Below the pieces are notes generated by a model. It did not search any database, was not told the origin of the DNA, and worked only from the letters and a program-made list of their open reading frames with translations. DNA of 64,000 nucleotides, from positions 62,001 through 126,000 of the forward strand of contig CAVTGS010000015.1 in NCBI GenBank assembly GCA_963734295.1. Reading direction: 5' to 3'. The stretch comes from JAEUMW01 sp963734295 (lineage in GTDB: Bacteria; Pseudomonadota; Gammaproteobacteria; Burkholderiales; JAEUMW01). Positions 50,745-60,508 of this stretch are shown one piece after another; position 1 is the stretch's first letter; each line of letters begins with the position of its first letter. The position numbers and the translations under genes were made by a program.

Positions 50745-52154
50745 CCGCCAGTCCTGCGCTGTGCTGCCGGTCGCCGTCTCGGCACTGTCGGCGAACGCCA
50801 GCGGCCGGCTGCCCGTGGCGCCCGGGATGGCCGTGGCCTCGTCGGTCGGCCCCTCGCGCAGCAGCTTGTAGATGTAGTACACGCCGAACGAGACGAACAC
50901 CGCGTAGACGAGCAACGTAGCCGGCGAGCGAGAACAGCACGTCGCCGGTGGTGAGCGACGGCGTGACCGCGTCCTTGGTGCGCAGCAGTCCGTACACGAC
51001 CCACGGCTGGCGCCCGACCTCGGCCGTGAACCAGCCGGTGAGGATGGCGACGAAGCCGGTCGGGAACGACGAGGAACGTCGCCCCAGAGGAACCAGCGCG
51101 TCGTCTCCAGCCGGCCGCGCCAGCGCAGGAAGTTCCCGAACCACGAGACCGCGAGCATGATCAGTCCCATCCCGACCATGAGGCGGAAGCCGAAGAACGG
51201 GATCAGCACCGGCGGGCGGTCCTCCGGCGGGAACGTCTCCAGCCCGATCTCGCGCGAGGTCCAGTTGCCGGAGGCGATGAAGCTGCCGAGCTTCGGGATC
51301 TCGATCGCGAAGAGATTGCGCTCGTTCGCCTCGTCGGGAATCGCGATCAGCACCTCGCTCGCCGGCTGCTGCGTCTTCCAGCGCGCCTCGATCGCCGCGA
51401 ACTTCGCCGGCTGATGCTTGAGCACGTACAGGCCGGTCAGGTGGCCGAAGAAGAGCTGGATCGGGATCAGCACCGCGACCAGCCCGAGCCCCCAGTGCAG
51501 CATCACCCGCGCCTCGGCGCGATGGATGCCGCGCAGCACGTACCAGGCGCCGGTGGCCGCCACGCACATGCCGGTCGTCAGGAATGCGGCGAGCAGCATG
51601 TGCGGCCAGCGCACCATCATCACCGGCCCGAGCACGATCTCCCGCCAGTCGGCCGGGATGATCCTGCCGTCGACGATCGCGTGGCCGAGCGGCACCTGCA
51701 TCCAGCTGTTGTTGGCGAGGATCCAGAACGACGAGAACATCGTCCCGAGCGAGACCATGCAGCAGGCGAAGAAGTAGAAGCGCGGCGACACGCGGTCGCG
51801 CCCGAGCAGCATGACGCCGAAGAACGTCGCCTCCAGCATGAACGCGGTGAAGGCCTCGTAGCCGAGCAGCGGCCCCTGGATCGAGCCGGTCTTCTGCGCC
51901 AGCACGCCCCAGTTGGTGCCGAACTGGAACGCCATCACGATGCCGGTGACCACCCCCATGCCGAACGAGACCGCGAACACCTTGAGCCAGAAGTCGAAGA
52001 CGCGCCGGTAGAGCGGGTTGCCGGTGGCGAGCCGCGCGCCCTCGATCGTCGCCAGCCACGCCGCCAGCCCGATCGTGAAGGCCGGGAAGATGATGTGGAA
52101 GCTGATGACGAACGCGAACTGGATGCGCGACAGGAAGACGGGATCGAGGTCCAT
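50741..52154 (-). CDS. cydA: cytochrome bd-type (cyanide-insensitive, short Q-loop) quinol oxidase subunit I, frameshifted
   Basis: MDLDPVFLSRIQFAFVISF starts at 52154, with the heme-ligand His in SFHIIFPAFTIG. Further segments: GIVMAFQFGTNWG, EATFFGVMLLGRDRV, NNSWMQVPLGH, RWPHMLLAAFLTTGM. The Q-loop after LKHQPAKFAAIEARWKT is short, ending GLETFPPEDRPPVLIPFF, as in CioA. Slips near 51070 and 50925 are needed to read FPTGFVAILTGWFTAEVGRQ and VYAVFVSFGVYYIYKLLREG. The corrected length is about 470 aa. Confidence 0.88.
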
Positions 52155-52170
52155 GGTTCGAACTCCCCTG

Positions 52171-53991
52171 TCATTTCTTCGCGGCGGCGCTGTCCAGCCC
52201 CAGGATGACGACCCTTGCGCGCCTCGGCTTCGTTGGCCACGCGACCATGGTGAATCCGTCAGCCACGGCAACTTTCTGCACGCCATCCACGGTGTACGTG
52301 ATCACGCCGCCTCCGATCCCGCCGCCGGTTCCGAGCGGCCCTCCCCAGAGTTTCTGGCCGGTGGAAGAATCCAACGCGTAGAAATTGCCGCCGAGGTCAG
52401 CGACGAACACGATTCCACCGGCCGTCGGCGTGATGGCCGCGACAATGGGATAGTTGGACTTGGCGCGCCATTTCCAGATCCCGGTGTCGGCGTCGCTGGC
52501 ATAGATCCATCCGGCCCAGTGTCCGTCGGTGGGGTCTTCCTTTCCGAACATGTTGATCGGGTTCCACGTCGCCATTCCGGTCCAGGGCTGCCCGACGGCC
52601 ACCGACCGCATTCTCTCGTCAGTCTTGATCGTCACGGTATCGCACCAGTCGACGGTGCCGGTGATGATGAGATTCGTGGTCGGATCGTAGCCCGGGGTGT
52701 TCCATTCAGTGCCTCCCACCGGACCCGGACAGAAATGAACATTCTGGCCGACGGCGAAAGTGCCCTCGGCATTCTCGATCGTGGTTACCGGCACGCGGTA
52801 GAGCAGGTTGTTGGTGGCGAGATCGTAGCCATAGAGGTGCCCATCCTTCGGTGCGACCGACATGAGCTGCTTGCCGCCCATGGTTTGAAGCAGGATGGGC
52901 GGACTGGACACGTCCCAGTCATGCCAGTCCTTTTTCACGACCTTGAAGTTGTTCTTGTAGTCGCCCGTCTTGGCGTCGAGTACGACGACCGAGTCGGTAA
53001 AGAGATTCTCGCCTTCGCGCGCTCCCGAGGCGAAGTCGGGGGCCGGATTGCCTCCCGGGACGTACAGCAAACCGTTCTTGATGTCGAGCGTGTACGAGGT
53101 CCAGGTCCCGGCGCCGCTGATGGGTATGCCGGGCGCGTTATTCCAGGTCGACGTGTCGAGCGGCGACTTGCCCAGCGGGCCTCGGACGACGTCGCCCTCG
53201 ACCCTGGGAGCGAGAAAGAACTGCCAGACGATCTTGCCGGTCTTTCCCTCGAGCGCGTATACGTTACCCTTGCCACCCTTGTAGTCTCCGCCGGCATTGC
53301 CGACGTAGACGAGGCCATCCCACGCGATCGGCGCCGACGGCACCGACTCGCCGCGTTTCGGGTCGCAGATCGTCGTCTCCCACACTTGTTTACCCGTCTT
53401 GAAATCGAAGGCCAGCACCCGACAGTCCTGTGTGCCGCGAAACAGCATGCCGTCCATGTAGGCGGCGCCGCGGTTGGCTGGCAGGAGCGCGCCGGGATAA
53501 TCCAGGCGCGTGCGCCAGTTCTCGGCGCACGTGGCCGGGTTGATGGAGAAAATCTCGAACTCGGTGGTGCCGATCAGCGCGTTGTTCACCATGATCAGAC
53601 CGGATTCAAAGGCAGTGAACACACCGAGGTCGTAGGTGCACAGGACCTTCAGGTTCCCGACATTCTTCGTGTTGATCTGGCTGAGCGGCGAGTAGCGCTG
53701 CGATGTCGGTGTCCTGTTGTAGCTTGGCCAGTCCCCGGCCGCCGCGTTTGGCCATGCCGCGTCGGCGAGAGGCGCGGCGGGCACCGCGGCTACGGGCGCT
53801 TTGTAGGCGGGATTCGTTTCGATTATCAACGTGCCCGCCGGCGCAGACAGCGACTTGAGAAAGTTGAGTCCCATGCCGCCGTAGGTCGTCATCTGCACCG
53901 GGAACGTGACGTAGAGCACGCCCGCGATTGCCACGCCTGCCACAAACAGCAAGCCGACGATGATGAAGAATTTCCTCTTCGTGCTGTTCAT
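52171..53991 (-). CDS. membrane-anchored PQQ-type quinoprotein dehydrogenase
   Basis: 606 aa from ATG 53991 with AGGAGAGAG upstream. One N-terminal membrane segment (FFIIVGLLFVAGVAIAGVLY) anchors an eight-bladed propeller with tryptophan-docking-like repeats: WPSYNRTPTSQRYSPLSQIN, GKQVWETTICDP, GKIVWQFFLAP, DWHDWDVSSPPIL, GIWKWRAKSNYPIV, GQKLWGGPLGTGG. These match PQQ-dependent alcohol dehydrogenases. A neighbouring bd oxidase could take its electrons via quinone; that link is inferred. No pqq biosynthesis genes are in the window. It is intact. Confidence 0.85.
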   Translation of the reverse strand: MNSTKRKFFIIVGLLFVAGVAIAGVLYVTFPVQMTTYGGMGLNFLKSLSAPAGTLIIETNPAYKAPVAAVPAAPLADAAWPNAAAGDWPSYNRTPTSQRYSPLSQINTKNVGNLKVLCTYDLGVFTAFESGLIMVNNALIGTTEFEIFSINPATCAENWRTRLDYPGALLPANRGAAYMDGMLFRGTQDCRVLAFDFKTGKQVWETTICDPKRGESVPSAPIAWDGLVYVGNAGGDYKGGKGNVYALEGKTGKIVWQFFLAPRVEGDVVRGPLGKSPLDTSTWNNAPGIPISGAGTWTSYTLDIKNGLLYVPGGNPAPDFASGAREGENLFTDSVVVLDAKTGDYKNNFKVVKKDWHDWDVSSPPILLQTMGGKQLMSVAPKDGHLYGYDLATNNLLYRVPVTTIENAEGTFAVGQNVHFCPGPVGGTEWNTPGYDPTTNLIITGTVDWCDTVTIKTDERMRSVAVGQPWTGMATWNPINMFGKEDPTDGHWAGWIYASDADTGIWKWRAKSNYPIVAAITPTAGGIVFVADLGGNFYALDSSTGQKLWGGPLGTGGGIGGGVITYTVDGVQKVAVADGFTMVAWPTKPRRARVVILGLDSAAAKK

Positions 53992-54004
53992 CACCTCTCT
54001 CCTG

Positions 54005-55360
54005 TTAGGTGCCGCCGCCTAGCGCCCGACCCGCGCTGCGGCCCGCTGCGCCTCCCTTGTTCTTCTGCCGCGCCGCGTCGCGCATCCGCAGCGCGTCGTA
54101 GATCGGCCGGTCCCCGAGCGCGGTCGGCACAGCAACCGCGGCCGCGCACGCCGTGAGCAACGGGACGAAGAGCGTCGTTGCACCGGTCATCTCGACGACG
54201 AGCGCAATGCCGGTGATCGGAGCCCGCACGACGGCGACGAACAGCGCCCCCATGCCGATCGCGACGAAGGCGACGATCGGGGTCGTGAGCAGCGGCACCA
54301 TGGCTTCGGCTGAGCGCCCGAACAGCGACCCCGCTATCGCGCCGACCACGAGCAGCGGCGCGAACAGTCCTCCGGGGACCCCGGGGGCATACGAAAGCGG
54401 CCCGAGTAAGAGGCGTATCCCGAGAACGAGGACGAGCGCTGCCACGGAGTGGCCGCCGTCGAGCACGCCCTGGATCAGCGTTTCGCCACCGCCGACGAGC
54501 GCTGGCGCGCAGTAGGCGACCAGCCCGACGGTTCCGCCCACCGCCGCGGCGCGGAGCTCGGGCGCGACGCGAACGCGCTCCAGAAGATCGATGGCGGCGA
54601 CGATCATCCGGTTGTACGCGACCCCAACGAGCCCGACGAGCCCGCCGAACAGGAGGAAGAGCAGATAGCCCGGAAAGAGATCGACCTCGATCGCCGGCAC
54701 GGTGAACACGAGCCGGTCGCCGACCAGCGCGCGCATCACGGCGAGCGCGGCGCTGCACGCGGCGAGCGTCGCCACGGCGACGCGCAGCTCGAAGCGGCGA
54801 ACGAGCTCCTCGAGCACGAACACCGCGCCGGCCAGCGGCGCGTTGAACGCCGCCGCAAGGCCCGCGCCTGCGCCGGCGGCGAGGAGCACGCGGGCGTCGG
54901 CAGCGCCCAGCCTGAACCAGCGACTGGCGAGGTGCCCGACCGTCGCGCTCATCTGCACGGTCGGCCCTTCGCGGCCGAGCGCGAGGCCCGCGCCGAGCGC
55001 GAGCACGCCGCCGAAGAACTTGACCGGCAGCACCGCGGCGCCCGTCACGCGCGCGTCGCCGCGGACGACTGCCTCGATGTGCTGGACGCCGCTGCCCGAG
55101 GCCTCGGGTGCGAAGCGCCGCACGAGCCAGCGCGCGAGAAATGCCGCCGCGGCGGCGACCACGACGGGCACGAGCCAGCCGATCCACGGCGCCGTGTGCG
55201 ACCAGGCGACCAGCGCGTCGCGCAGCGTCTCGGCGCGGTCGACCAGGGCGTGGAACGCGCTGCCGACGAGCCCGGCCAGCGCGCCGACCGCCAAGCCGGC
55301 GACCGCGAGATTGAGCAGGCCCGAGCGATCCTCGGCGTCGGTCTGAGGCGCAGCGGTCAT
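54005..55360 (-). CDS. ClC-family chloride channel/transporter
   Basis: About 451 aa from MTAAPQTDAEDRSG (55360), with ten or more hydrophobic segments. Selectivity-filter motifs: GSGVQHIEAV (for GSGIP), GREGPTVQMSATVG with the gating Glu, and GVPGGLFAPLLVVGAI (for GIFAP). No C-terminal CBS domains; the end is a basic tail (RDAARQKNKGG). The gating Glu is kept, so antiport or channel activity is both possible. Confidence 0.9.
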   Translation of the reverse strand: MTAAPQTDAEDRSGLLNLAVAGLAVGALAGLVGSAFHALVDRAETLRDALVAWSHTAPWIGWLVPVVVAAAAAFLARWLVRRFAPEASGSGVQHIEAVVRGDARVTGAAVLPVKFFGGVLALGAGLALGREGPTVQMSATVGHLASRWFRLGAADARVLLAAGAGAGLAAAFNAPLAGAVFVLEELVRRFELRVAVATLAACSAALAVMRALVGDRLVFTVPAIEVDLFPGYLLFLLFGGLVGLVGVAYNRMIVAAIDLLERVRVAPELRAAAVGGTVGLVAYCAPALVGGGETLIQGVLDGGHSVAALVLVLGIRLLLGPLSYAPGVPGGLFAPLLVVGAIAGSLFGRSAEAMVPLLTTPIVAFVAIGMGALFVAVVRAPITGIALVVEMTGATTLFVPLLTACAAAVAVPTALGDRPIYDALRMRDAARQKNKGGAAGRSAGRALGGGT

Positions 55361-55379
55361 GTCCTGTCGGTCAGCGCGG

Positions 55380-55787
55380 TCACGTCTTGCGATTGTGGAG
55401 CACCCAAGCACCGATGCCGAGTGCAGGGTCAAGAATCGCAAACGCCCCCAGCGTATGGGGAAAAACACCGGCTATCACAAGGGGCACGAGCACTAGAGGA
55501 ACGAGCACCACCCGATCAAGCACGGAGGCCGGTCCGAATTGTCGAGCGCCCGAACGGCCGCCGAATACGTAGAGCCATCCAATGACGGCTACCGTCATAC
55601 CAAGCACACGGAAGAGCGCACTCTCGTGTCCGTCGAATGGCGCATCCATGAAGATTGTCTGCACCGCACCTGGCCAAACAATCAACAAGCCTCCGAGGGC
55701 AAGATAGATAAAACCATTCATCACTGCGTATTTCGATGCAGTAGATAGGTTAGCGGGTTTCTCGAGAAGATCGTTGAAAAAAGACAT
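55380..55787 (-). CDS. four-segment membrane protein, unknown
   Basis: About 135 aa from MSFFNDLLEKPANLSTASKY (55787). Four hydrophobic segments are visible (VMNGFIYLALGGLLIVWPGA, LFRVLGMTVAVIGWLYVFGG, VLVPLVLVPLVIAGVFPHT, LGAFAILDPALGIGAWVL). It resembles small DUF4345-like proteins but is not confidently assigned. The insertion sequence begins 84 bases upstream and may have replaced its promoter. Confidence 0.65.
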   Translation of the reverse strand: MSFFNDLLEKPANLSTASKYAVMNGFIYLALGGLLIVWPGAVQTIFMDAPFDGHESALFRVLGMTVAVIGWLYVFGGRSGARQFGPASVLDRVVLVPLVLVPLVIAGVFPHTLGAFAILDPALGIGAWVLHNRKT

Positions 55788-55871
55788 ACTCTCTTGGGTG
55801 CCGATTGCGGCTACTAGAACGCGAAGATCTTCTGGCACAGTGGCGAGTGACCGGTTCTGGTCGATTCTGTT

Positions 55872-57297
55872 GAGCCTCTTGCAAAATCCTGTTGCCGAGC
55901 AAGATTATTTTCGTCTGAATGACACGAACAGGGGTGAGCGTGGCTCGACATCGAGCGATAAGGTGCTTGTCATAGACCATCATCTGCTCGCAATGGATAC
56001 TAAACTGCGCTCGCGCCTTTCGCAAATCTGGTTTGCCGTTCAGAACGCACTGTTCCCGGAGATCGAAGCGCAGTTGGGGCAGGCCCTCACGCCGAAGCTG
56101 GAGCAACTGATCCGCATTCTGGAAGTCGCGCGTGTTGAAGAGCACGTGGGCTCGAGCTGGGGCGCGGTGGGACGCCCGCCCCGTGATCGGGTGGCGCTGG
56201 CCCGCGCATTCGTCGCCAAGGCGGTGCTCGATTTGCCGACGACCGAGGCACTGATTGACCGGTTAAGCAACGACACGAGCCTGATGCGCCTGTGCGGCTT
56301 CGCGTTGACCAAGAAGCTGCCCGATGCCGCGACCTTCTCGCGCGCCTTTGAGGAGTTTGCCACCCGTGGCCTGCCCGAGCGGGTGCATGCGACGCTGATC
56401 GCCTCGCATCTGGGCGAGAGAATCGTGGGACATCTGAACCCAGACAGCACCGAGATCGTGGCGCGCGAACGCCCGGCGGACAAGCCGGCCCCGGCGCTGA
56501 AGCCCGCCCGGCGCCGCGGTCGGCCGAAGCGGGGCGAGTCACGCCCCAAGGAGCCCACGCGCATCGAGCGGCAATTGCGGATGAAAGGGCTGAGCGAGAT
56601 GATCGCCGATCTGCCGCGTGCCTGCGATGTGGGCACCAAGCGCGACAGCCAGGGCCACAAACACAGCTGGGTCGGCTACAAGCTGCACTGGGACGTGGCC
56701 GACGGGGGCATTCCGATCGCCGCACTGCTCACCTCGGCCTCGTTGCACGACAGCCAGGCGTTCATCCCCTTGGCGAAGATGAGTGCCGAGCGGGTCACCA
56801 GCCTCTACGACGTAGCCGACGCGGCGTATTGCTCGCCGCTGCTGCGTGAGTTCAGCCGCGAGTTGGATCACGTGCCGCTCATCGATCACAACCCGCGTCG
56901 TGGAGAAAAGATCGCCTTCGCCCCCCATGAGGCCGAGCGCTTCAAGGAACGCTCCACCGTCGAGCGGGCCAACGCCCGCTTGAAAGACGAGTTCGGGCGC
57001 GTCACGTCCGCGTACGCGGGGCCACCAAGGTCATGGCGCACCTGATGTTCGGCGTCCTTGCCCTGACCGCGGATCAATTGCTGCGATGGGTGACCTGAAC
57101 CGCTCACAGCCCAAATTGGGTGCGCCTCGCAACCGGTTTGCGGGACAGCGCTCGCCCCGACGACAGAAAAAACCGACTCATCTTGCCATGAACAGCGGGT
57201 AAAGAGACTCAGAGGACCGGCGGCCATCCGCATATCATCGCCAAGCGACGAGGCGACTACTTCAAGTCACCTTCGCCAGGAATTTTGCAAGAGGCTC
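55872..57297 (+). mobile_element. IS4/IS5-like insertion sequence with TIRs and TGTT target duplication
   Basis: The ends are inverted repeats: left GAGCCTCTTGCAAAATCCTG from 55872 and right, read inward, GAGCCTCTTGCAAAATTCCTG to 57297. Direct repeats TGTT lie at 55868-55871 and 57298-57301, a 4-bp target duplication. One transposase gene fills it. Good end conservation and a clean duplication suggest a recent insertion. Confidence 0.88.
55993..57098 (+). CDS. DDE transposase (IS4/IS5-like), one frameshift
   Basis: Start ATG 55993 (MDTKLRSRLSQIWFAV). The N-terminal DUF772-like part has RLSNDTSLMRLCGFALTK and PDAATFSRAFEEFA. Catalytic residues: HLNPDSTEIV (D), YDVADAAYCSPL (D), ERSTVERANARLKDEFG (E). 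A basic, arginine/lysine-rich stretch lies mid-protein (KPARRRGRPKRGESRPK). Near 57015 a one-base slip leads to ATKVMAHLMFGVLALTADQL and a stop at 57098. The corrected length is about 368 aa. Confidence 0.85.
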
Positions 57298-57686
57298 TGT
57301 TGAAAAACCTTTTCCAGAGCTACTCGAAAAATTCCCGGCCCGCAGAGGCTGCTGGTCGGACGTGGAGGACCATGCGATCGTCTGCGACGTGCGACCAGAA
57401 GCGCTCTGACAAGCACCCCGACAATTTGCCGAGCGAATTGTTGATTTCAACACGCCCACGCGAAAATTGGGAGTCGTTGCAGTGTGGAGTTTTTCATCAG
57501 AATCGGCCGGACAGGGACCGTCGCGGTGCGACCCTTGTCCCCGTCGAATGTTCTCTCGAAGGTCGCCTCTGCCCCGGCCTGCGCGCTTTTCGCCCCGAGG
57601 GGGCTGATCGCTTTTTTGGCCGCGATGCCGAGATCGAGGCGCTCGCGAAACGCATGCTGCGCCCCGAGAAGAAGCGTCAGCTGTAA
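57298..57686 (+). pseudogene. truncated STAND-NTPase (nSTAND) N-terminal fragment
   Basis: Right after the insertion, one frame reads VEKPFPELLEKFPARRGCW, meets a TGA at about 57408, then continues QAPRQFAERIVDFNTPTRKL. In another frame CPGLRAFRPEGADRFFGRDA then EIEALAKRM matches the entry motif of nSTAND NTPases (YPGLRPFxxxDAxFFFGRExEIExL). The protein stops at 57686 before any P-loop. So only the N-terminal edge remains. Such NTPases are signalling or defence proteins; this copy cannot function. Confidence 0.55.
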
Positions 57687-58021
57687 TCGTTGCGTCCGGC
57701 GATGACGCCGCCGTCCACGTCCCAGATCGCGCCGGTGACCCATGAAGCCCTGTCAGACAGGAGGAAGGCGACGACCTCGGCCACGTCCTCAGGCACGCCG
57801 ACCCGACCGATGGGGTGAAAGCGGTTGAAGCCCTGCAGAGTATCGTGCACCTGGTCCTTGGCGATAAAGCCCTCATAGATCGGCGTTTCGACCACGGCTG
57901 GCGAGACGGCGTTAACGCGGATGCTGGCGCCGGTCAGTTCCATCGCCAGGTGCTGGGTCAGCGCATGGAGCCCCGCCTTGGCCATCGAGTAGGCGGACGA
58001 CGGCGTCGCCTGCAAGCACAT
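57677..58021 (-). pseudogene. short-chain dehydrogenase, N-terminally truncated
   Basis: About 114 aa are left. The active-site SAYSMAKAGLHAL (Tyr-x3-Lys) and the end RASWVTGAIWDVDGGVIAGR are intact, but the Rossmann glycine motif and first half are missing upstream of 58021, where the sequence changes to unrelated DNA. A cut at this point fits the truncated neighbours. Confidence 0.75.
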
Positions 58022-58179
58022 GTCTTACCATCTCCCTGTGAGGGTAATGCGAGTGGGTGAGGTGAAGGGCTGCACGAATTACATCCAGCAATCGCGCAGC
58101 GGTTTGTTGGTCTGCCAAACGCGCCGTCGCGAGGCGCGGATGCCTACGGTTTGCACCTCGCTCGTTTGCGCTTCTTTTC

Positions 58180-59107
58180 GTGCACCTTAACAGTTGCACA
58201 CGGAGAAAGTATTTACCACCGTTCTTCGAAGGCGAGTACTACAGTTACGTATATTGCGGTGATGTTGCAGTGACCGGAAAAATGCCGGGACGCGTTATCG
58301 TGAACGAATTCACGACCGTCGCCTCGGCCTTCACCGCCGCGCGATTCATTAGGGGCGAGGCCATTTCCGGGAATTCGCTCGGGCTGCGAATCGCCGCAAT
58401 GAACGTCCCGAATTTCGTGAACCTGCAAAGCGGTAGTTGGGGACCCGTCATCGTCGATGGGTTCAATATCACGCGCAGCACGACGCTTTCGAACTTCAAT
58501 ACGCTCGCGTCCCTCGTCACCTATGCCAGCACGTCTGCCAGCGATGACTGGCGTTCGCGGTTCTTCCGCGCGGCAACGCCAAGCGATGGAACGACGCCGT
58601 CGAACACGCTGGGAGCGATGGCGGGCATTGAAAGTGAGTCATGGGCACATCCCAAGGACCTCTTCGCACTCTTCGAGGAGGCCTATCCGCAGGCGAAGGA
58701 AGGTTTGCCGAACGCGGCGCCGTTTGCGCCTTACCTGTTGTACGCGCCAAATGACTTCGCGCTCATCTTGCGCTTTTCGGGCGGTGGCCTCTACGCACCG
58801 GGCCGGCTGATGTTCGACGCCGACAGCAATCTCTGGAGCGGTGTGAATTGGATGCCGGGGTCGCAATCCAACGTGGTGAAGAACATCGGCGGAGGCGCCG
58901 CGAAGCTCGGCCCTGACGGTTCCGTACTCTCTCCCCCGGTCACCGGCTTCATGGGTGCCGGGATCAACGGAGTCGGATGGGGCACCGCCGTGACGCGGGA
59001 AAACGTCTGGATATCGAGCTTCAACGGCAAGATCGACCGGAGTCAATGTCATCTATGGCGTGGCCGAGCCGGTGCAGCCGCCGCGCATGGGCAAGGTGCG
59101 GCGCTTC
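58180..59107 (+). pseudogene. fragment of a streptogramin-lyase-like beta-propeller protein
   Basis: From about 58250 the sequence reads GRVIVNEFTTVASAFTAARF, GNSLGLRIAAMNVPNFVNL, PFAPYLLYAPNDFALILRF and LMFDADSNLWSGVNWMPGSQ, a pattern seen in secreted proteins with NHL/Vgb-like propellers. There is no signal peptide and the N-terminus is lost. After ENVWISSFNGKI the frame shifts; another frame gives VNVIYGVAEPVQPPRMGKVR and a stop at 59107, which looks like the end of the original protein after an internal deletion. Confidence 0.5.
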
Positions 59108-59283
59108 TGAACTAGGGATCGCAGAAGCGACAACCGGTGCGGGGTTGACCGCGGCGTCGCGGGATCGCCCGGCGCGGGTCACCTCGTCAATGGCGGCTTA
59201 TCGGAAGATTTCGCGGCGACCACCAACGGCGGGAGTTGGCCGTTCGCAGCCGGTCATCGACCCTATCGTGCGTTGGCCCCGCG

Positions 59284-59841
59284 TCAGGGCGCCGGCTCGA
59301 ACGTGACCACGCGCTGCGCGGGCACTTCCTCCGACTCGCCACCGACGAACCAACACTCCTCCCCGCGCAGCGGGTCGCGCACCCAGCCGACGCTGAACGG
59401 ATGCGGAAAGAATGCTCGCTGGGTAGTGCGATCGGTGCCGCTGAAGAAAGCGCCCAGCCCGGGATGGCTGTGATACCAGCCGACGATGAGCTCACCGGAG
59501 CGCAGCGCTTCCCGGGCACGCGTCCACACCCCCGATTCCATTCGCAACGACACGCCCGAGCTCGCGAACTCCAGTGCGGCAACGCCACTCCGCACCAACA
59601 CGGCGAGGATGGACCCGTCGTTGCCGGAGAACGCTTCTCCTACGAGCAGTCCGCCCTGCTCGTCGAAGCTCCCGGCAAGGTGGCGTTCCGCGGCGGCTCG
59701 CGCCTGCGCATCCACCACGATCACCACGCCTTCCGCGCAGCACGATTCGACGCGCGTCGCTTCGGCGTCCGGCAGACGCGGGAACAGCTCGTCGATCGGC
59801 AGGATCGGCAGCTCGGTCTTCTGCTCGCGCCACTGGATCAC
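59284..59841 (-). CDS. JAB/JAMM-type metallopeptidase (ubiquitin-like deconjugase)
   Basis: About 185 aa from GTG 59841, overlapping the E2 stop by 4 bases (GTGA), with GAGGCGG upstream. JAMM residues: Glu61 in DEQGGLLVG, then WYHSHPGLGAFFSGTDR with His124, His126, Ser134 and Asp137. This is the complete Zn site of Mov34/MPN isopeptidases. It is last in the E1-Ubl-E2-JAB operon, so the likely role is removal or C-terminal processing of the Ubl. It is intact. Confidence 0.9.
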   Translation of the reverse strand: MIQWREQKTELPILPIDELFPRLPDAEATRVESCCAEGVVIVVDAQARAAAERHLAGSFDEQGGLLVGEAFSGNDGSILAVLVRSGVAALEFASSGVSLRMESGVWTRAREALRSGELIVGWYHSHPGLGAFFSGTDRTTQRAFFPHPFSVGWVRDPLRGEECWFVGGESEEVPAQRVVTFEPAP

Positions 59842-60477
59842 GTGTCCGCCTCGAATCCGCGTGCGCATTTCGGGCACCGCACGGTGCCGCGGCGTCCGGC
59901 GGGCAGCCGCAGACGCGTGCCGCAGTGCGGACAGGAACGAATCACCCGGGCGTCATCGGGCGCCGTCTCGTTCCAGCGGATCTGCGCGCCCGGCTGCTCC
60001 GGCGCTGCGATATCGACGCGGTCCGAGGGAAACGCCTGCGGAAACTTTCGCAGCGCCTGCACGTACCAGTGAAGCGCAACCGGCGTTCGCGGCAGACTGC
60101 GCGTTCACGATCAGCGGATCGAACGTAACGAGCTGCGCGATGCGGCGGACGAAGAGGTCCATGCCCTCGCTCGGCAGCCACTTGGTGCCGAGGCAGACCA
60201 GGCCCGATGGATAGACGTTCGGATGGAAAATCGGCGTGGCGATGGTCGCGGCCGGCGGCATGAAGGGGTAGCGCGCCGGCAGGTCGATGACGAGTCGCGT
60301 GTTGGTACGGCGCTCGGCCGGATACGCGGAAGAGCCGGCCGTGACGAAACCGAGGTCGAGCACGAAACGCGGAGAGCCGGGAGTCGGCAGGGCAACCAGA
60401 GTGATCCGGCCACGCGAGGCTGCTGCGAGCGCCCGCAGCCGGTCGCTGTCGGCCGCCAGGCGAACCGAGCTCGGCAT
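59838..60477 (-). CDS. E2-like ubiquitin-conjugating enzyme fused to a C-terminal zinc ribbon, one frameshift
   Basis: MPSSVRLAADSDRLRALAA starts at 60477, 31 bases after the Ubl stop. E2 features: RYPFMPPAATIATPIFHPNV (HPN motif, His85-Pro-Asn87), SGLVCLGTKW with catalytic Cys95, and NAQSAANA. A one-base slip near 60078 (GCCGGTT) restores ALHWYVQALRKFP. The frame then reaches SCPHCGTRLRLPAGRRGTV and CPKCARGFEADT, a four-Cys zinc ribbon. The corrected length is about 212 aa. It would accept the Ubl from E1 as a thioester; the ribbon could bind target or E1. The slip is probably a sequencing error as both halves are fully conserved. Confidence 0.85.
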
Positions 60478-60508
60478 GCCAGCGAAGTCGGGGAAATGTG
60501 GGTCGACT

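Noticed and set aside
49954..52059. A 701-codon minus-strand frame covering parts of cydA and cydB
   Set aside because: Only its CydB segment and a short CydA segment are real; the rest is out of frame. The length is created by frame slips and GC bias, so it is not a fused CydAB protein.
57912..58199. 95-codon minus-strand frame
   Set aside because: It overlaps the truncated SDR in another frame and shows no family likeness; it was not called.
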